From: Pleionea sp. CnH1-48
GTDB taxonomy: Bacteria > Pseudomonadota > Gammaproteobacteria > Enterobacterales > Kangiellaceae
Reading direction: 5' to 3'
DNA: 64,000 nucleotides
NCBI RefSeq assembly: GCF_024124665.1
Contig: NZ_JAMXSB010000004.1
Coordinates: 372,001 to 436,000, forward strand
The notes under the pieces: model-generated
Database searches by the model: none
Told to the model about the DNA's origin: nothing
Seen by the model: the letters and a program-made list of their open reading frames with translations, nothing else
Translations under genes and position numbers: made by a program
Shown here: one piece after another, positions 40,868-50,321 of the stretch
Layout of the letters: each line of letters opens with the position of its first letter
How positions within the stretch are numbered: the stretch's first letter is position 1

Positions 40868-43800
40868 ATGCGAAGGCAGCTCTTTATTTCTTGCTTTTAT
40901 TTTTTCCTCATGTTGATAGGAAGTTCCGCGCTTGCCAGCTCGATTGAGTTTTCTCGACTAACGACTAAAGATGGATTGTCTTCTGATAACTTCCAAACAA
41001 GTAAAAGAGTTATTCTGCAAGACCGAGACGGTTTTTTGTGGTTTGGTTCACAAAACGGACTTAATCGATACGATGGCTATCAGTTTAAGACTTATTATCA
41101 TGACCCTTCAGATGCTAACAGTATTTCAAGCAGTTATATTCAGGCACTATGGCAGGATAGTGAAGGGATAATATGGATAGGGACTATCCAGGGACTTAAT
41201 CGCTTTGATCCACAAACCGAACAGTTCAGTTTGATTGAACTTCAAGATTCAACAGGCGACAACGAGCTGAGTATCAATTCGGTTACTGGAGACAATAAGA
41301 ACACTCTTTGGGTCGGAGCGACAGGCGGTCTTATTGAGTTTAACACACAAACAGGAGAGTCTATTCAACACGCTCATGACCCATTAAATTCATTCAGTAT
41401 GAGCGACAACGGCGTTGATATCATACTGGTCACCCAAGCTGGGGTTACCTGGATGGGGACAGAAGAAGGGTTGAATCGTTACAATCCTTTAACTCAAAGC
41501 TATTATCGCTATCTTTATGGCCCTGAATTTTCGGAGCCCGCAAAGAATATTAATGGACTAAGGATTGCATCGATTTTAGAAAGCATTGATGGGCGAATAT
41601 GGGTTGGAACTCACAAAGGTCTCTACCTTTATAATAACGAAGAAGACATATTCGAGCCTTATTTATTAGCATCGGATAACTCTCCTGCTAACCATGAGTT
41701 GCATATCTCTAGTATTGTTCAAGATGATCAAGGACAAATATGGCTAGGTACTAAGCAACAAGGCCTTTGCCTGCTGCAAATGAAAACTCGCAGTTGTCAA
41801 TTGTTTAGGCATGATGCGAATAACCATACAACGATATCCGATGATAAAGTATCTGATATCTATAAAGACCATCACAATCGTATTTGGATAGCTTCTTACT
41901 CTGGGCTTAATTATTTTTATCCTTATCAGCCCTTTGCATCAAATTCTAAGTTATCAGTAGAAAACGAATACGCGAATAAACCTGTCTCTGCACTGATGTT
42001 TGATGACGAAGACTCTCTATGGGTAGGTTACTACGGTCAGGGGCTAGCTAAGTATAATGGTGAACACCAGTTAGAGATGGCGTTTAAGTACGATAGTTCT
42101 GATTCAAACTCCATAGGAAGTGATCTTATTATTAAGATTGCCCAAACGAAGGATGGGACTGTTTGGGTTGGTACTCACGGCAAAGGTTTATATCGCTTCA
42201 ACAAAACCGATAAAACCTTCACTCATTACGCCAAAAGTCCTCCCGCTGTCAGTAGTTTTATTGAAGACCAGTATGGGAACATTTGGGTTGGCAGTACCAG
42301 AAGAGGACTGGAGTTGTTTGATAGAGACACTGGAGAATTCACCTCTGTTAACGAAGAGTTTGGTAACACAGTAAGTATCGTTTCTTTATACCTCGATAAA
42401 TCAGGGCGTTTATGGGTCGCCACGGTAAAAGGTATCATTCAAATAAATGTAGAGACAAGAGACTATAAAACCTATCAACACGACAAAAGTCAGCCAAAGA
42501 GCATAAGCCACAATTTTATTACTTCGTTTTACGAAGATGATCATAATACCTTATGGTTCACAACCTATGGCGGCGGCCTCAATAGGTTCAATGCTAATGA
42601 TGATAGCTTTACAAACTATAGGAAGAAAGATGGGCTCGCGGACAATGGCACCTACAGCGTTATCGAGGATAATCAAGGGGCTATCTGGATAAGTACTCAG
42701 AATGGCCTATCCAAATTTAATAGAGAGCTTGCTACTTTCGAAAACTTTTATGCTAAAGATGGCTTGCATAGTAATGACTTTAATATGGCGGTAGCCAAGT
42801 CTACGAGTGGAGAGTTGGCACTAGGCACAGTAAAGGGGCTGCTTCGATTTTATCCAAAATCCATAGAACAGCAAGATGTCTCAGAACCTTTGCGATTTAC
42901 CGATTTTAAGTTGTTTAATAACTCGATTTCTGTTGGCAAAAAGGTGGAAGATAGCCACTTTGTTCTCTCACAATCTATATTGACCAGCGAGAAAATTCAG
43001 CTAACTCACAAAGAAAGTTTATTTGCTCTTGAATTTGCTGCCATCAACTCAACCAAGCCCCAAAAGGTACAATATGCCTATAAGTTAGAAGGGTGGGATG
43101 ATGATTGGATCTATACGGATCACAGAAATCGTATTGCCACTTATACCAATATTCCTCACGGTGAATATGAACTGAAAATAAAGGCCACAGATGAAAATGG
43201 TTATTGGCGAGATGATATCACCTCATTAGAGCTAATCATTTTGCCACCGTTTTGGAAGACTCGAACAGCTTATTTTATCTATGCCTTTCTGGTACTTCTT
43301 TTAGTCTACTTAGTTGTCACTTTTCGTACTCGCACGCTTGTAAAACGTTCTATAGAACTGGAAAGGTCAGTGCGAGACAGAACTTTAGAGCTTGCTCAAG
43401 AAAAGGAAACGGTTCAAAAACTTCTTTCAGAAAAAAATGAAGAGTTTTCTAACATCAGTCACGAATTTAGAACGCCGCTCACTCTGATACTTGGACCTGT
43501 TGCCCAGTTACTCAGCATTGAACGATCCGTTGAAGATACTAACCGACTGAATATTATTCAACGGAATGGCACTAGAATTTTGCGCATGGTTGATCAGTTG
43601 CTGGATATGGAGGCCTTTAAAGTCAATCAATCGACGAGGAAGTCGCCACAGGCAATAGGTAAAATTATTCAAGTCGTCGCTGAAGCATTTACGGATCTAG
43701 CTCAAGAGAAAAACATTGATTTTCAAATCAAGCATATAGATAAAGTTTGCTTTGACTTTATTCCCGATGCCATAGAAAAGATCACACTTAACCTGATTTC

Positions 43801-45022
43801 CAATGCTATAAAATATACACCGGAAGGCGGCAGAATCAGTGTGAGTGCACAGCGCTTAAACAACGAGCAGTATCAGATTATCATTGAAGACACGGGTATC
43901 GGTATTGCGGAAGACAAACAGGAAGATGTATTTAAACGTTTTCATCGTGTACTTGATAAAGACAGCGAAACAGTGACAGGCGCAGGAATTGGGCTTTCTT
44001 TAGTCAAACGTTTGGTTGAGTCTCACAATGGCACCATCTCATTAACAAGTGAACCAGGAAAGGGGACTTGTGTTATTGTTCTGCTACCTGTTGTTAATGA
44101 AGTGATGCCTTCAGGTGTCGCTCTTCACTTTAATGACGAAGTGATGAAGATGGAGTTGACCAATTTAAGTAAGCACAGCGATTTAGAGAACCAGGATGTA
44201 TCTATTGAGGACTCCATGCCTCTCGGCTTACCCACAGTTTTGATCATAGAAGATAATACTGACATGCGTTTGTTTATTCAGCAAAGCTTGGCAGAGCATT
44301 ACTCTTGCTATACAGCAAAAAATGGCAAAGAAGGGTATGAATTAGCAAAAGAACACATTCCTGATCTTATTATCAGCGACGTGATGATGCCAGAAATGGA
44401 CGGTTTTGAAACCACACAGATTTTAAGAACAACAGAAGAAACCAGTCACATTCCTATCGTTTTGCTAACCGCAAGGGGAGATAAACAAAGTCGACTTCAA
44501 GGTTGGAACGAAAAAGCAGATGAATACTTAACTAAGCCATTTGATGCTGATGAATTGTTAATCCGCCTTAAAAACTTGCTTAGTATTCGTGATATTCTGA
44601 AAAAACGCTTCGGGGATACTTTGTTTTCCTCAAGCCTGCCTGAGCAATCTGATTCAGAAAGGGAGTCCGAGAAGACACTTAACAATCGCGAAAACCTGTT
44701 TATAGAAAAACTCAATGCCGTCGTTGAGAAAAGCTATAAAGACTCGGAGTTCAAGATGGTCTCTGCGGCTTCCGATATTGCTATGAGCGACAGACAACTT
44801 CACCGCAAGTTAAAAGCTATTTGTGACATGACGCCTACCGAGTATTTACGTCAGTATCGACTATTCAAAGCTCGAGCATTGCTGGAAGCAGGAGAAACCG
44901 CCAGTGTTGTAGCGCTAAAAACGGGCTTTTCTACTCACAGTTATTTTAGTAAGTGTTTTAAGGCTCAATTCAATTGTTCTCCTACGGAGTTTGTTAAAGA
45001 AAATAAGGTTTCGTTGGCTTAG
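40868..45022 (+). CDS. Hybrid two-component system protein, one-polypeptide sensor kinase/response regulator/AraC (HTCS type), paralogue 1
   Basis: 1384 residues. Signal peptide (to about 24); a periplasmic double propeller of Reg_prop repeats (WFGSQNGLNRYDG, WIGTIQGLNRFD, WVGTHGKGLYRF and others) to about 700; a Y_Y_Y domain (AYKLEGWDDDWI, TYTNIPHGEYELKIKA) ending near 790; a membrane helix at 797-818; HisKA with His865 (SNISHEFRTPLTL); HATPase (NLISNAIKYTPEGG, GAGIGLSL); receiver with Asp1171 (IISDVMMPEMDGF); and AraC HTH (SDRQLHRKLKAICDMTPTEYL). Such proteins sense extracellular ligands, often oligosaccharides, and regulate nearby genes in Bacteroidetes. No glycoside-hydrolase or SusCD genes are near, so the ligand is open. 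A full paralogue is at 57654. Confidence 0.95.
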   Translation: MRRQLFISCFYFFLMLIGSSALASSIEFSRLTTKDGLSSDNFQTSKRVILQDRDGFLWFGSQNGLNRYDGYQFKTYYHDPSDANSISSSYIQALWQDSEGIIWIGTIQGLNRFDPQTEQFSLIELQDSTGDNELSINSVTGDNKNTLWVGATGGLIEFNTQTGESIQHAHDPLNSFSMSDNGVDIILVTQAGVTWMGTEEGLNRYNPLTQSYYRYLYGPEFSEPAKNINGLRIASILESIDGRIWVGTHKGLYLYNNEEDIFEPYLLASDNSPANHELHISSIVQDDQGQIWLGTKQQGLCLLQMKTRSCQLFRHDANNHTTISDDKVSDIYKDHHNRIWIASYSGLNYFYPYQPFASNSKLSVENEYANKPVSALMFDDEDSLWVGYYGQGLAKYNGEHQLEMAFKYDSSDSNSIGSDLIIKIAQTKDGTVWVGTHGKGLYRFNKTDKTFTHYAKSPPAVSSFIEDQYGNIWVGSTRRGLELFDRDTGEFTSVNEEFGNTVSIVSLYLDKSGRLWVATVKGIIQINVETRDYKTYQHDKSQPKSISHNFITSFYEDDHNTLWFTTYGGGLNRFNANDDSFTNYRKKDGLADNGTYSVIEDNQGAIWISTQNGLSKFNRELATFENFYAKDGLHSNDFNMAVAKSTSGELALGTVKGLLRFYPKSIEQQDVSEPLRFTDFKLFNNSISVGKKVEDSHFVLSQSILTSEKIQLTHKESLFALEFAAINSTKPQKVQYAYKLEGWDDDWIYTDHRNRIATYTNIPHGEYELKIKATDENGYWRDDITSLELIILPPFWKTRTAYFIYAFLVLLLVYLVVTFRTRTLVKRSIELERSVRDRTLELAQEKETVQKLLSEKNEEFSNISHEFRTPLTLILGPVAQLLSIERSVEDTNRLNIIQRNGTRILRMVDQLLDMEAFKVNQSTRKSPQAIGKIIQVVAEAFTDLAQEKNIDFQIKHIDKVCFDFIPDAIEKITLNLISNAIKYTPEGGRISVSAQRLNNEQYQIIIEDTGIGIAEDKQEDVFKRFHRVLDKDSETVTGAGIGLSLVKRLVESHNGTISLTSEPGKGTCVIVLLPVVNEVMPSGVALHFNDEVMKMELTNLSKHSDLENQDVSIEDSMPLGLPTVLIIEDNTDMRLFIQQSLAEHYSCYTAKNGKEGYELAKEHIPDLIISDVMMPEMDGFETTQILRTTEETSHIPIVLLTARGDKQSRLQGWNEKADEYLTKPFDADELLIRLKNLLSIRDILKKRFGDTLFSSSLPEQSDSERESEKTLNNRENLFIEKLNAVVEKSYKDSEFKMVSAASDIAMSDRQLHRKLKAICDMTPTEYLRQYRLFKARALLEAGETASVVALKTGFSTHSYFSKCFKAQFNCSPTEFVKENKVSLA

Positions 45023-45066
45023 GGCTAAATCAGCAGTTTTGCATTAACTAAGGAGTTTATTTTAGG

Positions 45067-46092
45067 ATGGGAATGGTTTACCTATTTTCTATGATGTTTG
45101 TCTTTGCTTTGTGTTCTCTACTTTATTGGGTGGGAACACTCATCGGATGGCCGTATGGGTTCTGGCAGTCTATGGTTGGTGCTGTCCTTGTTGTAGGCGT
45201 TTTGGGGCTCATGCGTTTGGCAAAAAGGACTCTGGACTATGGCTTCTCCATAGCTCTTGATCCCCAGGTATCCATAGAGGAAATAAACAAACCGGATTTA
45301 GAATTTAGTTTTCAATCGAAAGCAGGTATCTATAGTAACGAAATATTCGAGATTATTCCTTCGCAAAATAATGAGATTGCGAAAGAACCGAAAGCATTTT
45401 CTGAAGAACCAGAGCGTATCACGATTCATAAGTTTATTGGCCCTAATGGAGAAAAATCTTTTCTGGCAAACAGGCCTATCGACAAGTTTACATCTGAGCC
45501 TGTAATGTGGGAGGGCGACTTAAACGACATACAGTCCGCCAAGCAACTAGACTTAGAAGGAGGAAAGATACTGCAAGCAGTCAGGCTTGAAGATGATGTT
45601 ATTGTGGTTGCTGCAACATGGCCCAAAAACAATTGGAGCAAATCAATCTATATTCTATCTGGAAATGGAGAAGTGGTTAGTACCTTGTATCAAGGTGAAG
45701 ACCTATTCTCTAGAGACCGAGCAATGGAGTCTTACGCTCATTTCGACGATACCAACGTTGATATTTCATACGGCCGATTGGATGCGGATGAGTATTTTGT
45801 TCCTTTTATGCTGGATGAAGGTAGTTATCTTATCACTTATGGAACAGACACTGCGGACTATGATTCATTCTTTAGTACTCAGGGCTATCGTTTACCCAGA
45901 ATCACCCGATGTATTTTACTGAATAAAGAAAACCCCAAAGGTAAGCCTGTTGCCAGGTTTACTTTAAAGGACGGGCTGCCTTTTGCGGTAGTTAAAGAAA
46001 AGGGTAAAGTCTTTTTAAAGACGCTGGATGCGCGTAAACGAGATAATGTGGTGGACAAATACTATCAACTTACAACTGATAAGGTTCATTAA
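45067..46092 (+). CDS. Membrane-anchored protein of unknown function following the hybrid kinase
   Basis: 341 residues. Two membrane helices near the N-terminus (about 3-22 and 32-52) precede a soluble part of 285 residues with beta-rich, acidic composition (EPERITIHKFIGPNGEKSF, GDLNDIQSAKQLDLEGG, VVAATWPKNNWSKSIYILSG, RFTLKDGLPFAVVKEKG). No recognised domain. AAGGAG lies about ten bases before the first ATG; a second ATG two codons later is possible. It is 44 bp from the hybrid kinase gene and followed by a good terminator, so the two probably form a transcript. Confidence 0.75.
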   Translation: MGMVYLFSMMFVFALCSLLYWVGTLIGWPYGFWQSMVGAVLVVGVLGLMRLAKRTLDYGFSIALDPQVSIEEINKPDLEFSFQSKAGIYSNEIFEIIPSQNNEIAKEPKAFSEEPERITIHKFIGPNGEKSFLANRPIDKFTSEPVMWEGDLNDIQSAKQLDLEGGKILQAVRLEDDVIVVAATWPKNNWSKSIYILSGNGEVVSTLYQGEDLFSRDRAMESYAHFDDTNVDISYGRLDADEYFVPFMLDEGSYLITYGTDTADYDSFFSTQGYRLPRITRCILLNKENPKGKPVARFTLKDGLPFAVVKEKGKVFLKTLDARKRDNVVDKYYQLTTDKVH

Positions 46093-46106
46093 GCTTTAAG
46101 CTAACT

Positions 46107-46136
46107 ATGCTCCAGTTTTTTAAACCGGAGCATTTT
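46107..46136 (+). terminator. Intrinsic terminator after the membrane protein gene
   Basis: ATGCTCC (46107-46113) pairs with GGAGCAT (46127-46133), continued inside by GTTT/AAAC after one mismatch, and is followed by TTTT. It is placed 15 bp after the stop. Confidence 0.75.
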
Positions 46137-46159
46137 CGAAAGCTACAGAATTTAATCCT

Positions 46160-47143
46160 TTATCTTATGATAACGCCTCCACCCGAACCACCGCCAGTGC
46201 CGCCACCACCTGAACTGGAAGCTTTTGATACATCTGGGCCTGCAACAATGGGGTTTCGACGATTGTCACCAGCAATACGTTTTTTTGCATAAGTAGTGCT
46301 GTCACATAGAGCTGGGTTGTTTGAGCTATAGTTAACTTTTCCTACATATTGCCATTGCGGATTAGCGTAACTATTAATTTTATACATTTTCCCTGAACAA
46401 TCGAGAATTACTGGGCCACTCATATTGTCTCCAGAAATACTTACAATCTTTGTTCTATGGTCAGGTAACCGTGTCCAGCTACCTGATGAACTAAAGTTTT
46501 CAATGTAATAAACAGATTTATTCGAATACCCAACAAGTCCATGTAAATTATCGCCACTCACTTGCCAAAGTGAATGTTGTAACCCTGTGGAAGGAACTGA
46601 GTGCCAGGATTTATGACGGCTATCATTAGAATATATCTTTTCATACATAACCGCATTACCACTTTGGCTGCCGCTATGAGCATTATAATCGCCACATAGA
46701 ACCGCAACGCCATAGGTCTGGTCACCAGTCATTGAAATAATACTTGAATTGAAACCTGAGCTTGTACAAGGGTTCCCCGCATGAAAATCCCATCGATTAT
46801 CATAAAAATCGCCATCTCTATCTGTCCAATAATAGATGTTAAATCCACTGGTAATGATAGGTCCTTTTCGATTATCTCCAGTAATTTCTCTGATGTTGCT
46901 AACCTGACCAATGCCGTCGACTAGCTTAGTCCAGGTATTTGCAGAATAATTGGTCAATGCCCAGGCATCGGAGCCGTCAGTAACCACTGGACCATATAGG
47001 TTTTCACCGTCAATGGATACAAAATCTCCATTAAAACCTGGCAACGTATTTACTTCACCTGATGTAACCTTATCAAAATGTATGACTTCATTTGAATAGG
47101 ATAAGGTACTTGCCAATAGTGCTACCGGAATTAATAATTTCAT
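46160..47143 (-). CDS. Secreted GDN-repeat propeller-like protein with Gly-rich tail
   Basis: 327 residues with signal peptide (cleavage near SYS, about 17). Six copies of a short motif recur every 40-50 residues: IDGENLYGPVV, ITGDNRKGPII, MTGDQTYGVAV, VSGDNLHGLVG, ISGDNMSGPVI, IAGDNRRNPIV. Each is followed by a strand with Trp/Tyr, which fits a six-bladed propeller. The C-terminus is a Gly/Ser/Thr tract ending GGGVIIR; similar tracts occur in the secreted protein at 17178. No catalytic motif. Probably a surface or periplasmic binding protein; family not recognised. Confidence 0.75.
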   Translation of the reverse strand: MKLLIPVALLASTLSYSNEVIHFDKVTSGEVNTLPGFNGDFVSIDGENLYGPVVTDGSDAWALTNYSANTWTKLVDGIGQVSNIREITGDNRKGPIITSGFNIYYWTDRDGDFYDNRWDFHAGNPCTSSGFNSSIISMTGDQTYGVAVLCGDYNAHSGSQSGNAVMYEKIYSNDSRHKSWHSVPSTGLQHSLWQVSGDNLHGLVGYSNKSVYYIENFSSSGSWTRLPDHRTKIVSISGDNMSGPVILDCSGKMYKINSYANPQWQYVGKVNYSSNNPALCDSTTYAKKRIAGDNRRNPIVAGPDVSKASSSGGGGTGGGSGGGVIIR

Positions 47144-47374
47144 TTTCTTCTCCCAAATATAGGTAGTTAATTATTTATTAACGCTAGGAATAGAGTTGCA
47201 TTTATGCTCAGGAGACTGTTCTAAAATCTTTGAATCTACCTGAGTTTCATTTCCGTATTACTAAACCTCCATAACATCGCAGCTCTAGTCGTAAATAACC
47301 TTAACGAACACACCTATGGCTCGATATAACAAATCTGACAAATGTTGGTACTATTCAGACATCCCATAGAAAAA

Positions 47375-47400
47375 TCAGCAAAACGTAAGAGAAACGTCAG
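47375..47400 (+). promoter_or_regulatory. TCAG array C: three half-sites at 11-bp spacing
   Basis: TCAG at 47375, TAAG at 47386 and TCAG at 47397 lie 11 bp apart, with preceding bases A, G, G as in the other arrays. Unlike them it points away from the nearest gene (46160, minus strand, start 232 bp to the left), and no plus-strand gene follows before 48500. It may act at a distance, control an unseen transcript, or be chance. Confidence 0.4.
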
Positions 47401-47564
47401 AAAGATTTTACGATTATCTCAAAATAAATTATTGAGGCAGCGGTGAGTTTGAGGTAACAAGTTTCAGTAAAGAGGAAGCTTGTATGGAAGGCTCTATAAA
47501 TAAGGATAAATAACTGACGAGAGATTGATGTATCTAAATAGAAGTTCTTGTGTTTAAGAGATTG

Positions 47565-47587
47565 AAGGCTGATTTAATCAGCCTTCA
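47565..47587 (-). terminator. Palindromic hairpin after cytochrome b561
   Basis: GAAGGCTGATT and AATCAGCCTTC form an almost continuous 23-base palindrome (47565-47587), 18 bp beyond the stop of the minus-strand gene. Confidence 0.55.
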
Positions 47588-47604
47588 ACTGTGGTGTTAG
47601 GTAT

Positions 47605-48168
47605 TTACCTACCTAACATCCGCAATAAAGTTCCATCTTTGTATCCAAAGTGATGCTTCAAGGCACCTGCTAAGTGCAGACTCACCAAACCTAAAACAAC
47701 CCATAATAAAATGCCGTGCATTTCACGCCCCAATGAGGCTAAGTCCTTATTGATAGGCACACTACGACCTGTTTCTGCATTGACGTTTGCAGATAATAAC
47801 TCTAGTCCAAACACATCAAGCCCATGACCGCCCATAGCGGACATCATCATACCCGAAATAGGAAATAGTAAGGTTGAGATTAATAAACCCCAGTGGGTTA
47901 ATTTGCCTAATAAAAACTCTATTTTCTGAGTTTGAGTCAATGGTTGCGGCCAACCTTGTTTTAGTCGCCAGATGACACGAGAAAAGATCACAACGAACAG
48001 TAAGATTCCTGAAGATTTGTGGATATCATATAGCCCATAAACTTCAAAGCTCTCCATATACCAGCCTACACTTAGTAGCGTAAGCATGCCTACTGCAATG
48101 GTCCAGTGAAGAATGATAGAGATCGGAGAAAGCTTGTCTTTAGTTTCACTCATAGTTGTCGCGCTCAT
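47605..48168 (-). CDS. Cytochrome b561-family di-haem membrane protein
   Basis: 187 residues with four membrane helices. Haem-ligand His candidates are in place: ILHWTIAVGM (helix 1), YDIHKSSGILLF (helix 2), KLTHWGLLISTLLFPISG and the C-terminal pair in REMHGILLW and SLHLAGALKHHF. These proteins pass electrons between quinol and periplasmic acceptors; the bacterial CybB type is a superoxide:quinone oxidoreductase, a possible role here. A second Met at residue 6 is an alternative start. Monocistronic by position, divergent from the LytS-like gene. Confidence 0.9.
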   Translation of the reverse strand: MSATTMSETKDKLSPISIILHWTIAVGMLTLLSVGWYMESFEVYGLYDIHKSSGILLFVVIFSRVIWRLKQGWPQPLTQTQKIEFLLGKLTHWGLLISTLLFPISGMMMSAMGGHGLDVFGLELLSANVNAETGRSVPINKDLASLGREMHGILLWVVLGLVSLHLAGALKHHFGYKDGTLLRMLGR

Positions 48169-48499
48169 TTAAAATACAATCTTGTTAAGTAGCAAGATTG
48201 CCTGTTAAAAATTCACCAAGATAGGTCGAGGAAGTAGGGTCGCACTACTTAAGATAATCGACTTTATAGTATATGAAGGTATTTATCTTTAACACCTTGC
48301 TATTACTATTCTTTATGAACGACATAAAATGGAACAGAAGTAGCACTTCCATTAAGATCAACAACATCGACCAAGGGCGAACTTACTGAGTAACCATGAT
48401 TTAAGCTTGAACAAGTAGGCTATTTCGCTTTAAATTCAGCGCAAAAACCTCTAAATTAGTAAGCAGGCCAATAAATGAACACAGGACTTAACAGTCAAT
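48169..48499. other. Divergent intergenic region, cytochrome b561 / LytS-like kinase
   Basis: 331 bases without an ORF of note. It must hold two divergent promoters; no clear operator repeat was found. Confidence 0.35.
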
Positions 48500-49534
48500 A
48501 TGTCAGCGTCCCTTAAGCGCGTCTTTTCCACCTACGGCGATAGTCTATTGATTCTATGTGCCTGGTTGAGCTCGATCGCAATTATAGCCTTGAGCAAAGA
48601 ACAGCCTTTTCTTCATAGCGGTGAGTTGGCTTATTCGATCAATAGAGGGCTTTTGGCGTTATTGATCATCTATATACTGCTTCCTTATCTGTTTGAACGG
48701 CGGTACTACTTGCTATTTTGTTCATCCATTTTCGGCTTACTGCTTGTGTTTGGCTCCATAGAAGAAGCGGTTCTCGAGCCCGCATTTTTTCCTGACACTC
48801 GAGGTAAAGACGGTTGGACCCTAAAAGGCGTTCTGGTTTTTATGGTTCAGGCGGCTCCCTTGGTACTTTTTTTATCTGCCATTAAGTTACTCTGGAACTA
48901 CAACCAGATCATGCGCACCATGCAGAAAATAGAGCTGGACAAAGTATCTAACGAATTGAAGTTTCTTAAAGCTCAGATAAATCCTCATATACTTTTTAAT
49001 AGCTTAAACAACATATACTCCTATGTGCTCGAAAAAAATGACATGGCTGGCGATATGCTGTTGAAGCTATCCGACCTGTTAAGGTATTTACTCTATGAGA
49101 ACAGCTCTGAAGCAGTTAGCCTTAATAAAGAACTCACAGCAATCGACAACTATATAGAGCTGCAAAAGATGAGCCTCGAGGGCAGGGGAAACGTCAGCTT
49201 TGCTGTGGAAGGTTCTTCCAGCCAGCTATGCGTTACGCCAGGCATATTGATTACCGTGATAGAAAACTGCTTTAAACACAGTATGAATAGTTTGGTAGAC
49301 AATATAAACATTCAAATCAAAGTTGTTATAGAAAGCAACCAGCAGCTGACACTACAAACTCAAAATAATTTTGCGAAGAATGTTGGTCCAGCAGCAGTAG
49401 AAAATCGAGAAGGCATTGGCTTAGCCAACATTGCCAGACAATTGAAGTTGATTCACGGCAACGACTTTGAGTTAAGTTATGGTGAAGCTGGTAATTTATA
49501 CACTGTTAAACTAAAAGTACCTTTGCAATCATGA
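48500..49534 (+). CDS. LytS/AlgZ-type sensor histidine kinase
   Basis: 344 residues. Four membrane helices in the first 130 residues form the sensor; there is no separate extracytoplasmic domain. The His_kinase domain (PF06580) has QINPHILFNSLNNI with the phosphoacceptor His163, a dimerisation helix with LLRYLLYENSSEAVSL, and an ATP-binding part (VIENCFKHSM, EGIGLANIARQLKLIHG). It pairs with the LytTR regulator through a 4-bp stop/start overlap. The ligand is unknown; relatives control membrane or cell-wall functions. The RND pump genes downstream are convergent, so they are not simply in the same operon. Confidence 0.92.
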   Translation: MSASLKRVFSTYGDSLLILCAWLSSIAIIALSKEQPFLHSGELAYSINRGLLALLIIYILLPYLFERRYYLLFCSSIFGLLLVFGSIEEAVLEPAFFPDTRGKDGWTLKGVLVFMVQAAPLVLFLSAIKLLWNYNQIMRTMQKIELDKVSNELKFLKAQINPHILFNSLNNIYSYVLEKNDMAGDMLLKLSDLLRYLLYENSSEAVSLNKELTAIDNYIELQKMSLEGRGNVSFAVEGSSSQLCVTPGILITVIENCFKHSMNSLVDNINIQIKVVIESNQQLTLQTQNNFAKNVGPAAVENREGIGLANIARQLKLIHGNDFELSYGEAGNLYTVKLKVPLQS

Positions 49535-50232
49535 CCAAAATAAACTGCATTATTATTGAAGACCAACGACCCGCTCAGCGAATTTTGCAAGAGTATATAT
49601 CCCGACTGTCCGACCTAAACTTATTAGCGGTGCATAATAATGCCACCGACAGCCTCGCAACTCTACGAGCGGAAAGGGTAGACCTGATTTTTCTTGATCT
49701 GCATTTGCCAGAGATAGATGGATTTTCCTTTCTCGAATCGCTAAGCTCACCGCCAGCGGTCATAGTAACGACAGCTTATAATGAATACGCTATTAAAGGA
49801 TTTGAGCTGAATGTGCAGGATTACCTCCTAAAACCGTTTTCTTTTCAGCGTTTTCTTAATGCCGTAGCGAAGATTGAGCAGAAAGCGCCCGTCGCTCCTT
49901 CACTTAATGTTGAGGACAGGAAGCCCTATGTTTTCGTCAAGATAGATGGCAAGCTGTGCAGGTTAGACATCCTTGATATCAAATATATTCAGGCGGTTGA
50001 GAACTATGTTCAAATCTATACCCAACAAACCAAGCACATGCTTTTAGGCACTTTAAGCAACTGGTTAGAAAAGCTGCATGACTCGGGCTTCTATCAGGTT
50101 CACAAGTCTTACATTGTTAATCTGGCTTGTATTGATCTGATTAAGGGCGACAAATTGCAAATTGGCGATACCGAGATTCCTATTGGCAGAGCTTATAAAA
50201 AAGCTCTGATGGATGCGATTCCAGCGCTTTAA
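49531..50232 (+). CDS. LytTR-family response regulator
   Basis: 233 residues. The receiver domain spans 1-120 with Asp56 as phosphoacceptor (LIFLDLHLPEIDG), the switch Thr in VTTAYNEYA and Lys in YLLKPFS. The LytTR DNA-binding domain spans about 132-233 (FVKIDGKLCRLDILDIKYIQAVENY, GFYQVHKSYIVN). LytTR proteins bind pairs of short direct repeats one and a half to two turns apart. It is the cognate partner of the kinase encoded immediately before it. Confidence 0.93.
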   Translation: MTKINCIIIEDQRPAQRILQEYISRLSDLNLLAVHNNATDSLATLRAERVDLIFLDLHLPEIDGFSFLESLSSPPAVIVTTAYNEYAIKGFELNVQDYLLKPFSFQRFLNAVAKIEQKAPVAPSLNVEDRKPYVFVKIDGKLCRLDILDIKYIQAVENYVQIYTQQTKHMLLGTLSNWLEKLHDSGFYQVHKSYIVNLACIDLIKGDKLQIGDTEIPIGRAYKKALMDAIPAL

Positions 50233-50260
50233 AACGGATAAGCCTTGCTATCGAAATGGA

Positions 50261-50303
50261 GAAGCCCGCTTGTAATCAATGACGTTGGCTACAAGCGGGC
50301 TTC
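50261..50303. terminator. Bidirectional terminator between LytTR regulator and RND pump
   Basis: A perfect 14-bp stem (50261-50274 with 50290-50303) and 15-nt loop lie between convergent genes, 29 bp after the regulator stop and 19 bp after the pump stop. Confidence 0.75.
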
Positions 50304-50321
50304 GCTTATGTAAGGTTAATA

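Larger units (their letters stand above)
47144..47604. other. Intergenic region between the GDN-repeat gene and cytochrome b561
   Basis: 461 bases with no convincing ORF. It contains array C and, at the right end, the hairpin at 47565-47587. The GDN-repeat gene's promoter must be here. Confidence 0.4.

Noticed and set aside
46107-46292. Plus-strand proline-rich ORF over the end of the GDN-repeat gene
   Set aside because: The PPPEPPPVPPPP run is simply the antisense of the Gly-rich tail codons, and its start lies inside a terminator hairpin.
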